In this document: positions 8,229 to 17,216 of the stretch, in pieces
How the letters are laid out: each line of letters begins with the position of its first letter
How positions within the stretch are numbered: position 1 is the stretch's first letter
Assembly (NCBI GenBank): GCA_913056235.1
Contig: CAJXMW010000001.1
Span: forward strand, 930,001 to 994,000
DNA length: 64,000 bases
Direction of reading: 5' to 3'
Source of the DNA: an uncultured Fodinibius sp.
Lineage (GTDB): Bacteria > Bacteroidota > Rhodothermia > Balneolales > Balneolaceae
Position numbers and translations under genes: made by a program
The notes under the pieces: model-generated
Told to the model about the DNA's origin: nothing
Seen by the model: only the letters and a program-made list of their open reading frames with translations
Databases searched by the model: none

Positions 8229-9011
8229 TTAAGACTTGATGTATGCAGCAGGGTCTTGTTGGTAAAATTGTTTGAGTTGCTTGTATAGCTCGGGATGTTT
8301 GCGACGAAGAGCTCGTGGCCGCTCAAAAAAGTTTTCTGTGACAACGGCAAAAAACTCGGCCAGGTTGGTGGCTCCATATTCATCAATGAGGGTGTGCTGG
8401 TTCCGTCTAATTGCGTCCAGCAGCTTGTTGTACTCTTGGTTAATGATGGACCCCCAAGAACTCCATGACCAGAAGCCAGTATTCTCTCTGGACTCTACCT
8501 CTGCAGTAGCACCGTAATCGTAATCGATAAGATGCGCAAATTCATGGAAAACAAGATTTCGCCCATCATGCATATTAGCACCGTCCTTTTTAACTTCATC
8601 CCAGGCAAGCACGACGTGCCCGCGCGACCACGCCTCCCCATGACGCTGCTGAAATCCTTCTTCTACAAAGTAACCATTGCGGTGATTTTTAACTTTTGCC
8701 ACATAGCTTTCGGGATAGACGAGTACAGATCGCAATCCTTCGTAAAATGAAGATAAATCGTCGATGCCAAGTAGCAGTATACAAGCTTGAGCGGCGATGC
8801 TCACACGAATTTCGTCGTTGAGTTCAAGACCTGCGCAGCCTTCAAACCGTTTTTCATGTAAGAAGATTTTCGTTAAACCCTGCAGCTTGGTCTGTAGCTC
8901 GGAGGGGAGGTTTCTAAAGTAGGGTACGCTTTTTTGCAGGATCACCGCCCACTCTTCCGGCAGGTCCTGTTGCATTTGACGCTTGCGACGCCATTTCTTA
9001 AAGCCAAACAT
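8229..9011 (-). CDS. mtfA: MtfA-type zinc peptidase (DgsA anti-repressor family)
   Basis: A 260-aa cytosolic metallopeptidase of the MtfA family. Seen: basic N-terminus FGFKKWRRKRQ, SIAAQACILLLG, the block WSRGHVVLAWDEVKKDG, and the zinc motif LVFHEFAHLID (H156, E157, H160), with the later ATNLAEFFAVVTENFFE that supplies the third ligand. In enterobacteria MtfA binds the Mlc repressor and so affects glucose PTS genes; no Mlc or PTS gene is seen here, so only the peptidase activity can be carried over. Length is normal for the family. Confidence 0.9.
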   Translation of the reverse strand: MFGFKKWRRKRQMQQDLPEEWAVILQKSVPYFRNLPSELQTKLQGLTKIFLHEKRFEGCAGLELNDEIRVSIAAQACILLLGIDDLSSFYEGLRSVLVYPESYVAKVKNHRNGYFVEEGFQQRHGEAWSRGHVVLAWDEVKKDGANMHDGRNLVFHEFAHLIDYDYGATAEVESRENTGFWSWSSWGSIINQEYNKLLDAIRRNQHTLIDEYGATNLAEFFAVVTENFFERPRALRRKHPELYKQLKQFYQQDPAAYIKS

Positions 9012-9058
9012 GGTTTTTCCGTTTTATACCTTTGAAAGGCTCGGGTATTCCCGAATTT

Positions 9059-9134
9059 ATTTCAGGATCTAATGGCATTAGCTTTGAAACCAAGAAAACT
9101 CTTTCCTAAACAGATGCTGAAACAAGTTCAGCAT
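9059..9134. repeat. Dispersed intergenic repeat with hairpin
   Basis: Between smpB and mtfA lie TTTCAGGATCTAATG (about 9059) and a perfect hairpin ATGCTGAA-ACAAG-TTCAGCAT (9114-9134). The reverse complement of the latter contains TGAACTTGTTTCAGCAT, closely matching GAACTTGTTTCAGAATCTAATG at about 37131-37152. The two sites therefore belong to one non-coding repeat family of the kind scattered in Bacteroidota intergenic DNA. Confidence 0.55.
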
Positions 9135-9148
9135 GGCATTAAAATATA

Positions 9149-9610
9149 TTACATGTCAATTTTATAAGTGCCCTTGTACTGGCGTTCTAAGTCGCGTTTT
9201 TGGTCGCGTTCTTTGATATCCTCTCGCTTATCGTGCTGTTTCTTACCTTTGGCAAGTCCCATCAGCACTTTGGCATATCCTTTTTTGAAGTAAAGCTTTA
9301 GAGGCACAAGCGTATAGCCCTTTTGGTTGATCGACTGATCAATCTCACGAATTTCGCGCTTGCTAAGCAACAGTTTGCGCTCCCGCCGATCATTGTGATT
9401 AGAATACGAGGCATGTTCGTACGGCTTTATGTACATATCGCGCAGCCAAACTTCTCCATCTTTCATATAGGCGAAAGCTTCTTTGAGGCTCGCTTTGCCC
9501 TGACGCAGTGATTTTACTTCAGTGCCGCGAAGCACCAGGCCGGCCTCATAAGTTTCCTCGACATCGAATTCGTGCCGCGCCTTACGATTTTTTATTGTGG
9601 GAGTGGACAT
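9149..9610 (-). CDS. smpB: SsrA-binding protein SmpB
   Basis: A 153-aa protein that delivers tmRNA to stalled ribosomes for trans-translation. Seen: the OB-fold start IKNRKARHEFDVEETYEAG, VLRGTEVKSLRQGKASL, the IKPYEHASYSNH segment, the LLSKREI stretch, and the basic tail KGKKQHDKREDIKERDQKRDLER that enters the mRNA channel. Length and order are normal. tmRNA (ssrA) itself is not in this window. No operon partner; an intergenic repeat follows it. Confidence 0.97.
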   Translation of the reverse strand: MSTPTIKNRKARHEFDVEETYEAGLVLRGTEVKSLRQGKASLKEAFAYMKDGEVWLRDMYIKPYEHASYSNHNDRRERKLLLSKREIREIDQSINQKGYTLVPLKLYFKKGYAKVLMGLAKGKKQHDKREDIKERDQKRDLERQYKGTYKIDM

Positions 9611-9744
9611 GGATATTACTTTTTGTGATGACTTGCTCCAATTATATTAATATAAGCTTTTCTCAGGCTAGTGTCATTACTAGTGAAAAGTGAGGGGGCA
9701 GAGGTGGGGTTCGTTTGCCATTTCACGTCTGACCTCTCACATCT

Positions 9745-10176
9745 TTAATAGTCAAACCCCAGTTCCCTTAGATCGGCCATAATTTCTTCCCCGGGAGACT
9801 TGTCCGGCATGGTGCTGTACACGCCCATAATACGCTTAATTTCAGATCGGGCTTTCTGGTTATTCGGATTTATTTGCAGTACTTCCACAAAATGCTCCAG
9901 GGCAGAGGTCATTCGGTCGCGCATGTTGCTGCCTTCCGGGCCCCGTAACTCAAGATAGAGTCCATAATTCAGATGTGTCTTTTCTCTGAGCTTTGCCAGA
10001 TCAGCCTTGGTTTCCTCGGGGTTGGCATCGTTGATTAGGGTAAGGGCCTGCTCGTAATTATCTTCGCCAATAAGCTCATCAACCCGCTTTGGGAGGTTCT
10101 CGGGCGTATTACTGGAGCAGCTAATGAAAAGTAAAGCAACAAGAAATAAAGAGAGATAGCGCATGGGAAAAGTCAT
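9745..10176 (-). CDS. Small lipoprotein with helical-repeat-like body
   Basis: A 143-aa protein with signal peptide and lipobox (LLFISCSS). Either M1 or M5 (10164) could be the start; M5 gives a tidier signal peptide. The mature part is helical and resembles a TPR-like pair: LIGEDNYEQALTLINDA and later ALEHFVEVLQINPNNQKARSEI, which has the TPR spacing. It is probably anchored in the outer or inner membrane facing the periplasm. It lies 51 bp downstream of the M50 peptidase gene on the same strand. No named family is recognised. Confidence 0.72.
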   Translation of the reverse strand: MTFPMRYLSLFLVALLFISCSSNTPENLPKRVDELIGEDNYEQALTLINDANPEETKADLAKLREKTHLNYGLYLELRGPEGSNMRDRMTSALEHFVEVLQINPNNQKARSEIKRIMGVYSTMPDKSPGEEIMADLRELGFDY

Positions 10177-10227
10177 TTAATATGTAATTTCAAAAGTTTA
10201 GCTAAAGATAAACAAAAGTATCCTGTT

Positions 10228-11457
10228 TTAAATAACGTAGAGCGGATTGGGGCTGATGCAGAGCACAAAGATTGCCATACTGAGCCAGCCCAGAAATTTC
10301 CGGGTTGGGTCCAGCTCGCGTTCGCGCATTGCCGGTGGATGTTCAACGCCGACAAAGTAAGCGATAAAGAACGACCAGACGATCCAGATCAGAGAACCAG
10401 AAGTGGTGATATTACCAACGATTCCATAGAGGTAAATGGCTGAGAGTCCAAGGGTGGCTGCCAGCGTAGGTAATATCCATTGTAAGTTACTATGGAAAGC
10501 TTTTTGCAAGAGTGAGTACAAGAGGCCCGCCCAGACAATCCAGCTTAGTATGCCATAGGCATTATCCCAATCGCCGAGCGACAAATGGATGAAAGGTATC
10601 GCCTCGATGGTGCCGAGTGTGACCAAGATGCCGAAAAAGATACGGGCAACGGTGCGATGTTTTTTGAATCCGAGCAGTGAGTACAGAATGTGTCCACCGT
10701 CCAGCTGACCAATGGGTGTCAGATTCAGGGCTGTAAAGAACAGGCCAAGCCATCCCGCAAACAAAAAGGGATAATGGTACATTTCCCACATGGGCGGTAC
10801 GTTTTGGAAGAAGGAGGCCAGGAAGCTGTACAGCAAAGTATTTCCAACAATCAGCAGATTGCCGTTGGTTTCCTGAAGTGGGCTACTTGGATAGGCGCCG
10901 TGCTGGGCTACATAGTCTTTTATTGCTTCGTGACCAGCAAAATTCTGAATAAACGACGGGTCGGGCAGCGTTGAAAATCCATATAATAATACGCCTATCG
11001 CAACGACAAACCCGGCCAGGGGACCTGCGGCTCCAACATCAAACATCTTGTAGGTGTCGTTGATCTTTTGCTTGATGCGGATCACGGCGCCAACTGTTCC
11101 AATTCCCAGCGGAATGGGAATAAAGTAGGGTAGCGTTACGCGGACGTGGTGGTATAGGGCAGCAAAGTAATGTCCAAATTCGTGGATGCCCAGAAATCCC
11201 AGCAGCAGTCCGGCAAATAACAGGCCCCGGTAAAAGTCAGGGAGGTTGGGCAGGGCCAGTGGAAATGGTACGGGATTAAATCCCACAAAGCCAGTCCCAG
11301 CCAGCGAAACGGTGAGCACGGTTAGCAGGAAAAGTCCCAGGTGTTTGAGTATCGTTTTGGGATCCAGATGTTGCTGCATTTCATCCGTTATAGAGGGTTC
11401 GGCAGCAACACGATCAACTTGAAAACTTGTGGTCTCGGGCGTAGTTCTGTTATCCAA
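10228..11457 (-). CDS. M50 family (site-2-protease-like) membrane metallopeptidase
   Basis: A 409-aa polytopic membrane protein. Zinc motif GIHEFGHYFAAL (H92, E93, H96) lies in one helix, and the second ligand motif QLDGGHILYSLLG at about residue 250 in another, as in S2P/M50 intramembrane proteases. There is no PDZ domain. The N-terminal 30 residues are cytosolic and polar. Such enzymes cleave membrane-spanning substrates; short members without PDZ are common in Bacteroidota and have no known substrate. It is 15 bp downstream of the arginine deiminase gene and likely co-transcribed with it and the small lipoprotein. Confidence 0.9.
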   Translation of the reverse strand: MDNRTTPETTSFQVDRVAAEPSITDEMQQHLDPKTILKHLGLFLLTVLTVSLAGTGFVGFNPVPFPLALPNLPDFYRGLLFAGLLLGFLGIHEFGHYFAALYHHVRVTLPYFIPIPLGIGTVGAVIRIKQKINDTYKMFDVGAAGPLAGFVVAIGVLLYGFSTLPDPSFIQNFAGHEAIKDYVAQHGAYPSSPLQETNGNLLIVGNTLLYSFLASFFQNVPPMWEMYHYPFLFAGWLGLFFTALNLTPIGQLDGGHILYSLLGFKKHRTVARIFFGILVTLGTIEAIPFIHLSLGDWDNAYGILSWIVWAGLLYSLLQKAFHSNLQWILPTLAATLGLSAIYLYGIVGNITTSGSLIWIVWSFFIAYFVGVEHPPAMRERELDPTRKFLGWLSMAIFVLCISPNPLYVI

Positions 11458-11472
11458 AAGTGATAATAATTT

Positions 11473-12696
11473 TTATGATTCGCGGGCTATAGGCATGGTC
11501 ATGCAGCGGGCTCCACCGCGTCCACGGCAAAGTTCATGGCCCATAAAGCTAATCGCAATTTTTTTGTCAGCGGGATTGAAGGAAGTGTCTTTAAACTCTT
11601 CAATAAATTCATACTGATTCATCAATGTATATCCATGTTCCTTCAACTCGTGGAATGTGTTTGTGTTTCGTTCATATCCGACAATGACGCCGGGTGCCAG
11701 TGCAAAAACGTTTGCGCCGTCGGTCCATTGTTCACGAAATTGATTGGTTCTCGTTTCGCCTCCGCATTTTATAAACATAAAGTCGCGCCCCAATAGTTCT
11801 TCGAGCGCAAATTTGAGGCTTGGCATCGATTCGGCTTTAACCGATCCGTTTTGGGATTTGAGTGCTACTACATTGTTGGTCCGCTCAGTAATGGACGGGG
11901 GGAAGACGATGCATTCATTTTCGCTGGCAAAGGTAAAGATGGTATCCAGATGCATGGACGAGCGCTGCTTGGGGATATCGACAGCCAGTACGTGCTCAAC
12001 GCCCTGCTTGAGTAATCCCTGGGTGGCTGTCATTAGTCCACTGAAAGAGGTGCGCTCGCTCATGCCGATAAGCACCAGCTCGTCGGAGGCTACCAGTACA
12101 TCGCCGCCTTCAATGGATTCCTGATCCCCAATCTTGATAGTATTGTCGCGAAGGTTCTCGAAGAGTGAGTGATACTTGATGAGTGTTTCCATCAGGATAG
12201 CCTCACGTAGCCGAGCTTTCTTGGCCGGTTGCGACAACAGGATACTGTTGTTGACCACAGCTGCCAGGTCGCGGGTAAATAGCATATTGGGGGTGGGATG
12301 CAGGGTAAAGTTGCGAATGGACGGGGTGATTCCATCAATCACAAACCGCATCAGATCATGGGAATTTAGCTCGTGTAATTCCCTTTCAATAGTATGTAGA
12401 TTTTGCTCTGAAAGCCTTTTGATAAGCTTTTCAATAAAAAAGGAGCGGGCTTCTTCACTTTGAAAGCATTCCTCGAAGAGGTCCGTGATTTCAAATATTT
12501 GACCATTCTCGGGCATGGCAGCTTTAAAAACTTTCAGCATGTCGAGGTGCTCCTGGCGTGCGTCCTCTTCAAAAATAATATCATCGAAGAGGAGCTCATC
12601 TTTGAGCTCGGGATTCACCAGCGATACTTCGTTGCCGGGAGTATGTACGATAACGCTTTTGAGCAGGCCGGTTTCTGAGGTGACGGATAAGTTCAT
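11473..12696 (-). CDS. arcA: Arginine deiminase
   Basis: A 407-aa enzyme hydrolysing L-arginine to citrulline and ammonia. Catalytic landmarks are all visible: MLFTRD (D143), SIEGGD (E196, D199), SSMHLDT (H249), and GGARCMTMP with the nucleophile C398. Length matches ArcA. No ornithine carbamoyltransferase, carbamate kinase or antiporter gene lies nearby, so here it is not part of a complete ADI operon in this window. It may serve arginine catabolism, pH control or citrulline supply. Frame is intact and the start at 12696 fits the family. Confidence 0.93.
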   Translation of the reverse strand: MNLSVTSETGLLKSVIVHTPGNEVSLVNPELKDELLFDDIIFEEDARQEHLDMLKVFKAAMPENGQIFEITDLFEECFQSEEARSFFIEKLIKRLSEQNLHTIERELHELNSHDLMRFVIDGITPSIRNFTLHPTPNMLFTRDLAAVVNNSILLSQPAKKARLREAILMETLIKYHSLFENLRDNTIKIGDQESIEGGDVLVASDELVLIGMSERTSFSGLMTATQGLLKQGVEHVLAVDIPKQRSSMHLDTIFTFASENECIVFPPSITERTNNVVALKSQNGSVKAESMPSLKFALEELLGRDFMFIKCGGETRTNQFREQWTDGANVFALAPGVIVGYERNTNTFHELKEHGYTLMNQYEFIEEFKDTSFNPADKKIAISFMGHELCRGRGGARCMTMPIARES

Positions 12697-12955
12697 GTTA
12701 ACGTTGTAAGTTTGATAAATTTCCAGTTAGCTGATAGCTGTAACTGCTATTTTTTGATCCTGTACTTTCTTGTGGCTTGCGTCTTGAATCTGATAACTTT
12801 TAATGTCCCAAATATACAATTTATAAATTGGGATTTAAGTGGAATTCAGTTGTATAAATTCTCTATCTTATTCGCACGATTTGCGTATAAAAGCTGTTGA
12901 TAAGCCCAAAGTCAGATAAGTGGGTAGAATTAATTTTGACGAGGATATTTTTTAA

Positions 12956-13813
12956 ATGGCAAAGAAAGAAGAAATAGAATCCCTAGTTTATTTGTTGGAT
13001 GATCCCGATCCGTATGTGCAGTCGGAGGTGCGGAGCCGCTTGTATGAGCTGGGCGAAAGTGCGGTGCCTCTGCTTGATCAGCAGAAAAGCCAGATGAAAG
13101 ACGAAGATACCAGCGAACTTATCAACGAGATCATCCAGTGGATCACCTACAGCAGCGTTGAAGAGGATTTTCTGGATGTGCTGGAGGGCGGCCTCAATAA
13201 TATGAAGCAGCTCGAGGATGCAGTGTTTATTCTTTCGCGGTTCGATAATCCCACCCTGCGCGAAAGTGAGTACAAGCAGAAGCTCGATCGCTTTGCAGAT
13301 CTGATCAGTGATGAAGTTCGCTATTCGCTGGATGAAAGCCAGAAAATGCATAAGGTGCTGCATTTTGTGTTTTCAGAGCTGGAGTTTAGCGGCTGTAATA
13401 CCGACTACTACAGTCCTGATAATTCCTATTTGAACAGGGTGATCGACCGACGCGAGGGGCTGCCAATTTCTCTTGGGTTGATTGTGCTGTTTATCGCACG
13501 ACGGCTAGAGTTACCCTTTCAGGGTATTAATATGCCGATCCACTTTATGCTGAAATACAAATCTAGCAAAGAAGAGATTTTGATTGATCCGTTCGATGGG
13601 GGCAAGATCGTATCCTACAACCAGTGCTACTATTTTCTCAAACAAAATGGTGTAGAGCCTAAGAGCGAACATTTCAAGGCGGCCACGGAGGCCTCGATCT
13701 TGGCTCGATGTATTCGAAATTTGATTAACAGCTATGAAAAACGGGATGAACTAGAGAAGGTAGAAGGGCTTAAGAAGTTATTGAATACGGTTGAGATGAT
13801 GGTGCAGCAGTGA
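12956..13813 (+). CDS. SirB1-type transglutaminase-like protein
   Basis: A 285-aa protein. The N-terminal part (residues 5-60, LLDDPDPYVQSEVRSRLYELG) looks like a HEAT-type repeat. The middle and C-terminal part matches the SirB1/transglutaminase-like core-2 family: NSYLNRVIDRREGLPISLGLIVLFIARRL, NMPIHFMLKY and ILIDPFDGGKIVS. The core keeps the His/Asp positions, but the usual transglutaminase cysteine is not evident, as is typical of this subfamily. Its biochemical role is unsettled. It is a single gene, followed by a hairpin terminator and a convergent glycosyltransferase. Confidence 0.85.
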   Translation: MAKKEEIESLVYLLDDPDPYVQSEVRSRLYELGESAVPLLDQQKSQMKDEDTSELINEIIQWITYSSVEEDFLDVLEGGLNNMKQLEDAVFILSRFDNPTLRESEYKQKLDRFADLISDEVRYSLDESQKMHKVLHFVFSELEFSGCNTDYYSPDNSYLNRVIDRREGLPISLGLIVLFIARRLELPFQGINMPIHFMLKYKSSKEEILIDPFDGGKIVSYNQCYYFLKQNGVEPKSEHFKAATEASILARCIRNLINSYEKRDELEKVEGLKKLLNTVEMMVQQ

Positions 13814-13911
13814 AATAAGTGGCAAATAAGTTGAGAATTATATTTTGAAAGTTCTGCAAAAATTGGCATTTTGTAGGGCGCCTTAACTGGCGTCTCTCTT
13901 GATGAATAGTG

Positions 13912-13946
13912 GAGGCCTCACCTTGATCGGTGGGGTCTTTCTTTTT
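13912..13946 (+). terminator. Hairpin terminator after the SirB1-type gene
   Basis: GGCCTCACC pairs with GGTGGGGTC through two G-U pairs around a 6-nt loop, followed by TTTCTTTTTT. It ends the rightward transcript and lies between two convergent genes. Confidence 0.8.
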
Positions 13947-14011
13947 TATGCCTCTCTTAGTTGTTGGCCAACACCGCTCGAGAAAAGCTTTTCCTAACTT
14001 TGGTTATACTC

Positions 14012-16330
14012 CTATAACTTAAATCCGAAAGCGTCTTTTTCTTCGTTGGAAAATTCAAACGGATTGATCTGTTCAGCCAGTTCATAGAAAGAATAGGCTT
14101 CTTCCTCGTTTCCGCTGAATTTGTGGATATCGCCCGCCAGCTTGTACAACATAGGATTGGCTGGGGCATGATTCATTAACTCTTTGAGCATTGGGATCGC
14201 CTCGTCGAGATCTTTGTTTTCTACTAGTATGGCCAGTCGATACAGGTCGGCGCGCAGGGTCTCGTTCTGCGGTTTTAGGCGGTTGAGATAGTGTGTGCAG
14301 CGAGAAAAAATATTGCGGTGATAGTAGAATCGAACCAGCTGATAGATGAGCGTAGCAGGAAGTTCAATATCACCAAGCCGGTCTTCCAGCTTCCGCATCA
14401 CCTCCCGCTCGTCCATTACCATAAAAAGATGCACCAGCTTGCAGAGCGTTTCAGCATCGTGCCGGGCTTTCATAATTTCGGTTTTGAGCTCATCGGTGAA
14501 GAGCTGCTCGAAGTAATCTTTGACTGGTTGTTCGGGATACAACGGATTGACGATGTCATCCAATGCGAGAAGCTGGTCGAAGGTACTTAGTGATTTGAGT
14601 TCTTCTTCGGAAAAAACCTCGATATTCCATTTTTCATTAAAGTAAGAGACGTTTTTCCAGTATTGCTCGCTTTCGGTATCTAGATCCAGTGAAAAGGTGG
14701 TGGTTCCAAAATGATGTTCCACTTCCACATGGGGCGCAATACCCACTTTATGTCCCTCTGACCGTGCCTGAAAGCAAAGATCGATATCTTCGAAAAAGGC
14801 CATTTGGTACTTTTCATCCATACGTAGCTCGGCATCCGTACGCAGCATCATGCAAAAACTGTCGAGATATTCGGCACGAATCAGTTGAGGGGCATCATCG
14901 GCAATAGTTCGACTAGCCTGGTCAGGATTCAGCGTTTTATTAGTGGCTGGTCCTATTATGGCGTAACCGGGATTGGCATCCATCAGATCTCGAAGTTTGG
15001 TCAGGGCCTCGTTGTTAAACTCAATATCATTGTGGATGATACAGGCATAGGTCCCGTCTGCTTTCTCCAGGCCCTGATTTATTGAGGCAGCAAAGCCCCT
15101 GTTCTGAGAGTTGGTGATCACACGGCAGTCAAGAAAGCCTTTCTCTTTGAGTTCATCCAGGTAATCATGGGTATCATCAAGGCTGGCATTGTCAATGACA
15201 ATGAGCTCCAGGGTAGAAGTATCGCAGTGCTCGGATATAGAAAGCAGGCAATGTTCGAGCGCGGGTTTGCCATAGGTGGTTGTGGGGATGATGAGGCTAA
15301 TATCGGTCTCCTCGGATTCGGTTGAGGAACTGTATTCCGGCTGTTCCTCTTCAAGTTTCTTTGGTTGTTCTTCTTGCTCTTTCTCTTGCTCCGTTTCTTC
15401 TTGTTGCAGTTTGTTGGTTTCGTGTTTGAGTTCGGATGCCTCAACAAACCGCCGTTTTTTCTCAAGGATTTCAATTTTGAGGTTTCGAGCCGCCGAGTGG
15501 TCGGGTTTCTCATCCAGTACCTCTTCGATAAGCTCCAGCGCAGAATTAAAACGCCCGTCCTGTTTCATCTGCACAGCGTCATTCAGTAGTTCGTTATCAA
15601 ATTCTTTGTTGGGTTGGGACGACATGCCCTGCAGTTCTTTAATAATGGAGTTGCGTGCCCGGCCTGATTTACTTGTCTCACGCAGAAGTGAAAACAGCAG
15701 TTCCTGCCGTTGTTGGGAGTCGGGTGCGGGAGCTTGCATAAAACTACTGGGAAGGTACCATGGCTCATCACTTTCGAGGTTCGACACATCTCCCAGTCGA
15801 ATGGCCAATTCCAATCCGTGATGCTGTGTCAAATAGGGATTGAAAAACCGGTTGTCGGCAGGCACTGCCGAAAGGTTCCACATGATCGCACCATCCAGCG
15901 GCCAGTTCTGTCGGTTGATATAGGATATCCATTTTTGCTGAGTGGTCGGCAGCTGTCGCTGCTGTAGCAAGAGGGGGGTACCTTTGGAACCGGTCAGCTG
16001 TTCCAGGTGTTTGCTGAGTTTTTTCTCGTGGATCTCTGAGATTGTTTCCGGTGCCCAGAAGACCGAACCATTGCATTGTACCAGCACTTCATTCAAGGAG
16101 TGGCCCCGCCCCGCGGAATCGTCATGCGAAAAGTAAAACGTCTGATCGTGCTGATAGTAGTCAACGACCGATTGAATAACTTCGTCGCTTCCGTCCGTGG
16201 AACCGTCATCAATAATAAAGAGCTCAAAGGGAACGGCTGAAAGTTCGTACAGAGACGTAAGAGTTGGCTCGACGACATCTCTGTGATTTTGAACAATAAT
16301 TGCAACCGAAAGCAGCGGTTTATGTGGCAT
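14012..16330 (-). CDS. Two-domain family-2 glycosyltransferase with helical-repeat tail
   Basis: A 772-aa protein. Domain 1 (residues 6 to about 200) is a GT-A fold with SVAIIVQNH and IIDDGSTDGS at 39-48, but where the DXD metal motif should follow it reads NGSVFWAPE, so this domain may be inactive. A short helical region (245-300) and a Glu/Lys/Gln-rich linker (300-340) follow. Domain 2 (342 to about 570) is a complete-looking GT2 domain: LIIPTTTYGKPALEHCL, ELIVIDNASLDD, NRGFAASINQG, IIHNDIEF (DXD-type) and AFFEDIDLCFQARSEG. The C-terminus has TPR-like helices. Such proteins usually glycosylate surface polymers or proteins. It stands alone, so the acceptor is unknown. Confidence 0.85.
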   Translation of the reverse strand: MPHKPLLSVAIIVQNHRDVVEPTLTSLYELSAVPFELFIIDDGSTDGSDEVIQSVVDYYQHDQTFYFSHDDSAGRGHSLNEVLVQCNGSVFWAPETISEIHEKKLSKHLEQLTGSKGTPLLLQQRQLPTTQQKWISYINRQNWPLDGAIMWNLSAVPADNRFFNPYLTQHHGLELAIRLGDVSNLESDEPWYLPSSFMQAPAPDSQQRQELLFSLLRETSKSGRARNSIIKELQGMSSQPNKEFDNELLNDAVQMKQDGRFNSALELIEEVLDEKPDHSAARNLKIEILEKKRRFVEASELKHETNKLQQEETEQEKEQEEQPKKLEEEQPEYSSSTESEETDISLIIPTTTYGKPALEHCLLSISEHCDTSTLELIVIDNASLDDTHDYLDELKEKGFLDCRVITNSQNRGFAASINQGLEKADGTYACIIHNDIEFNNEALTKLRDLMDANPGYAIIGPATNKTLNPDQASRTIADDAPQLIRAEYLDSFCMMLRTDAELRMDEKYQMAFFEDIDLCFQARSEGHKVGIAPHVEVEHHFGTTTFSLDLDTESEQYWKNVSYFNEKWNIEVFSEEELKSLSTFDQLLALDDIVNPLYPEQPVKDYFEQLFTDELKTEIMKARHDAETLCKLVHLFMVMDEREVMRKLEDRLGDIELPATLIYQLVRFYYHRNIFSRCTHYLNRLKPQNETLRADLYRLAILVENKDLDEAIPMLKELMNHAPANPMLYKLAGDIHKFSGNEEEAYSFYELAEQINPFEFSNEEKDAFGFKL

Positions 16331-16484
16331 AAATTCTCATCCCGAATGATCGATGGTTCACCGAAATATACGAGGTGAAACATAAAAGGCGAAAATTATT
16401 CAATACGACAAGTCCAAAATGCTAGTGCAGGAACTTCACATCGCACAAAGATGTGATTGTGTAATATGTATCAGGCGTTAGGTT

Positions 16485-16673
16485 ATGGTTAGCATCGAGA
16501 ATCCTGATTATAACTTCACCGTTCCCGACCATGAAAAAGCAGATTATCGGGAATTACTGTTCAAAATGTTAGCTCAGATAGAAAAGCAGCAACAAAAAAG
16601 ATGCGTTGTAAATTGCAATAAGAATGCTTTTTCCGGTCTGCAACATAGTTGTTGTACTCTTACACATTTGTAA
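16485..16673 (+). pseudogene. C-terminal stub of a third lipoprotein paralogue
   Basis: Translation from 16485 gives VSIENPDYNFTVPDH, EKADYRELLFKML, AQIEKQQQ and then unrelated sequence. The first 37 residues match the C-terminal ends of the two intact lipoproteins at 16765 and 20136, which read VNPEYHYTVPDYQKEDYQR and ITNPDYHYSVPEDSRTDYQR. A TAG lies two codons before the ATG, so nothing upstream is in frame and the signal peptide and body are missing. It is most simply the remnant of a third copy after deletion. The rest of the 410-bp gap (16331-16764) holds no other recognisable gene. Confidence 0.75.
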
Positions 16674-16764
16674 ATACATTCCAACAGCTTAATTACTATG
16701 TTTTCATCGATGACCAGACACATTTGATTTTATTAATATAATGCTTACTCAAAACGGTTGTATT

Positions 16765-17193
16765 ATGTATTCCAAAACATCATTTAAATATATTGTTCTC
16801 ATTGGCTTTGGAATTTTTATCTTCCAGGCTTGTGCTACCGTAGGTGGCGTCTCAGGCAGTACCAGAACGTATTCTGAAAGCTATGAAGCGGTCAAAGAGA
16901 TGGTGAACCAAGCTATTAATGAAACGAAGTTAACCATCGATGATATGGCTGAATTAAAGGATAAGCCAGTTACGGTGTACAAGATATCAGTCAACAAGGC
17001 GGTGGGTAAAACCCATATGACCCAAGAGGGCGGCAAAGTGATTGTTCGAAAACTGTCAAACGGTATTGTTGAAGTCGAGGTCGTAAACCCGGAGTATCAT
17101 TATACGGTGCCTGACTATCAGAAAGAGGATTACCAACGCATTTTGATGCCCGTGCTTGACAAACGAATGGAACCGCGCGAAGCTTCAAAGTAA
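16765..17193 (+). CDS. Lipoprotein of a locus-specific paralogous family (copy A)
   Basis: A 142-aa lipoprotein from the ATG at 16765; an earlier in-frame ATG at 16741 would only lengthen the signal peptide. Signal peptide, then lipobox IFQACATVGG. The mature part has an alpha helix (YSESYEAVKEMVNQAINETKL), then a beta-rich region ending VEVEVVNPEYHYTVPDYQKEDYQRI. The end matches copy B at 20136 and the stub at 16485. No known family is recognised. It converges on the histidine-kinase gene (23 bp gap). Position around the two-component pair suggests a link to envelope sensing, but this is inference. Confidence 0.75.
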   Translation: MYSKTSFKYIVLIGFGIFIFQACATVGGVSGSTRTYSESYEAVKEMVNQAINETKLTIDDMAELKDKPVTVYKISVNKAVGKTHMTQEGGKVIVRKLSNGIVEVEVVNPEYHYTVPDYQKEDYQRILMPVLDKRMEPREASK

Positions 17194-17216
17194 GCAGACA
17201 ACTAGCCTTCTGTTGC

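Noticed and set aside
11473-12696. Full arginine-deiminase operon
   Set aside because: Only arcA is present; no arcB, arcC or arcD-type gene next to it.
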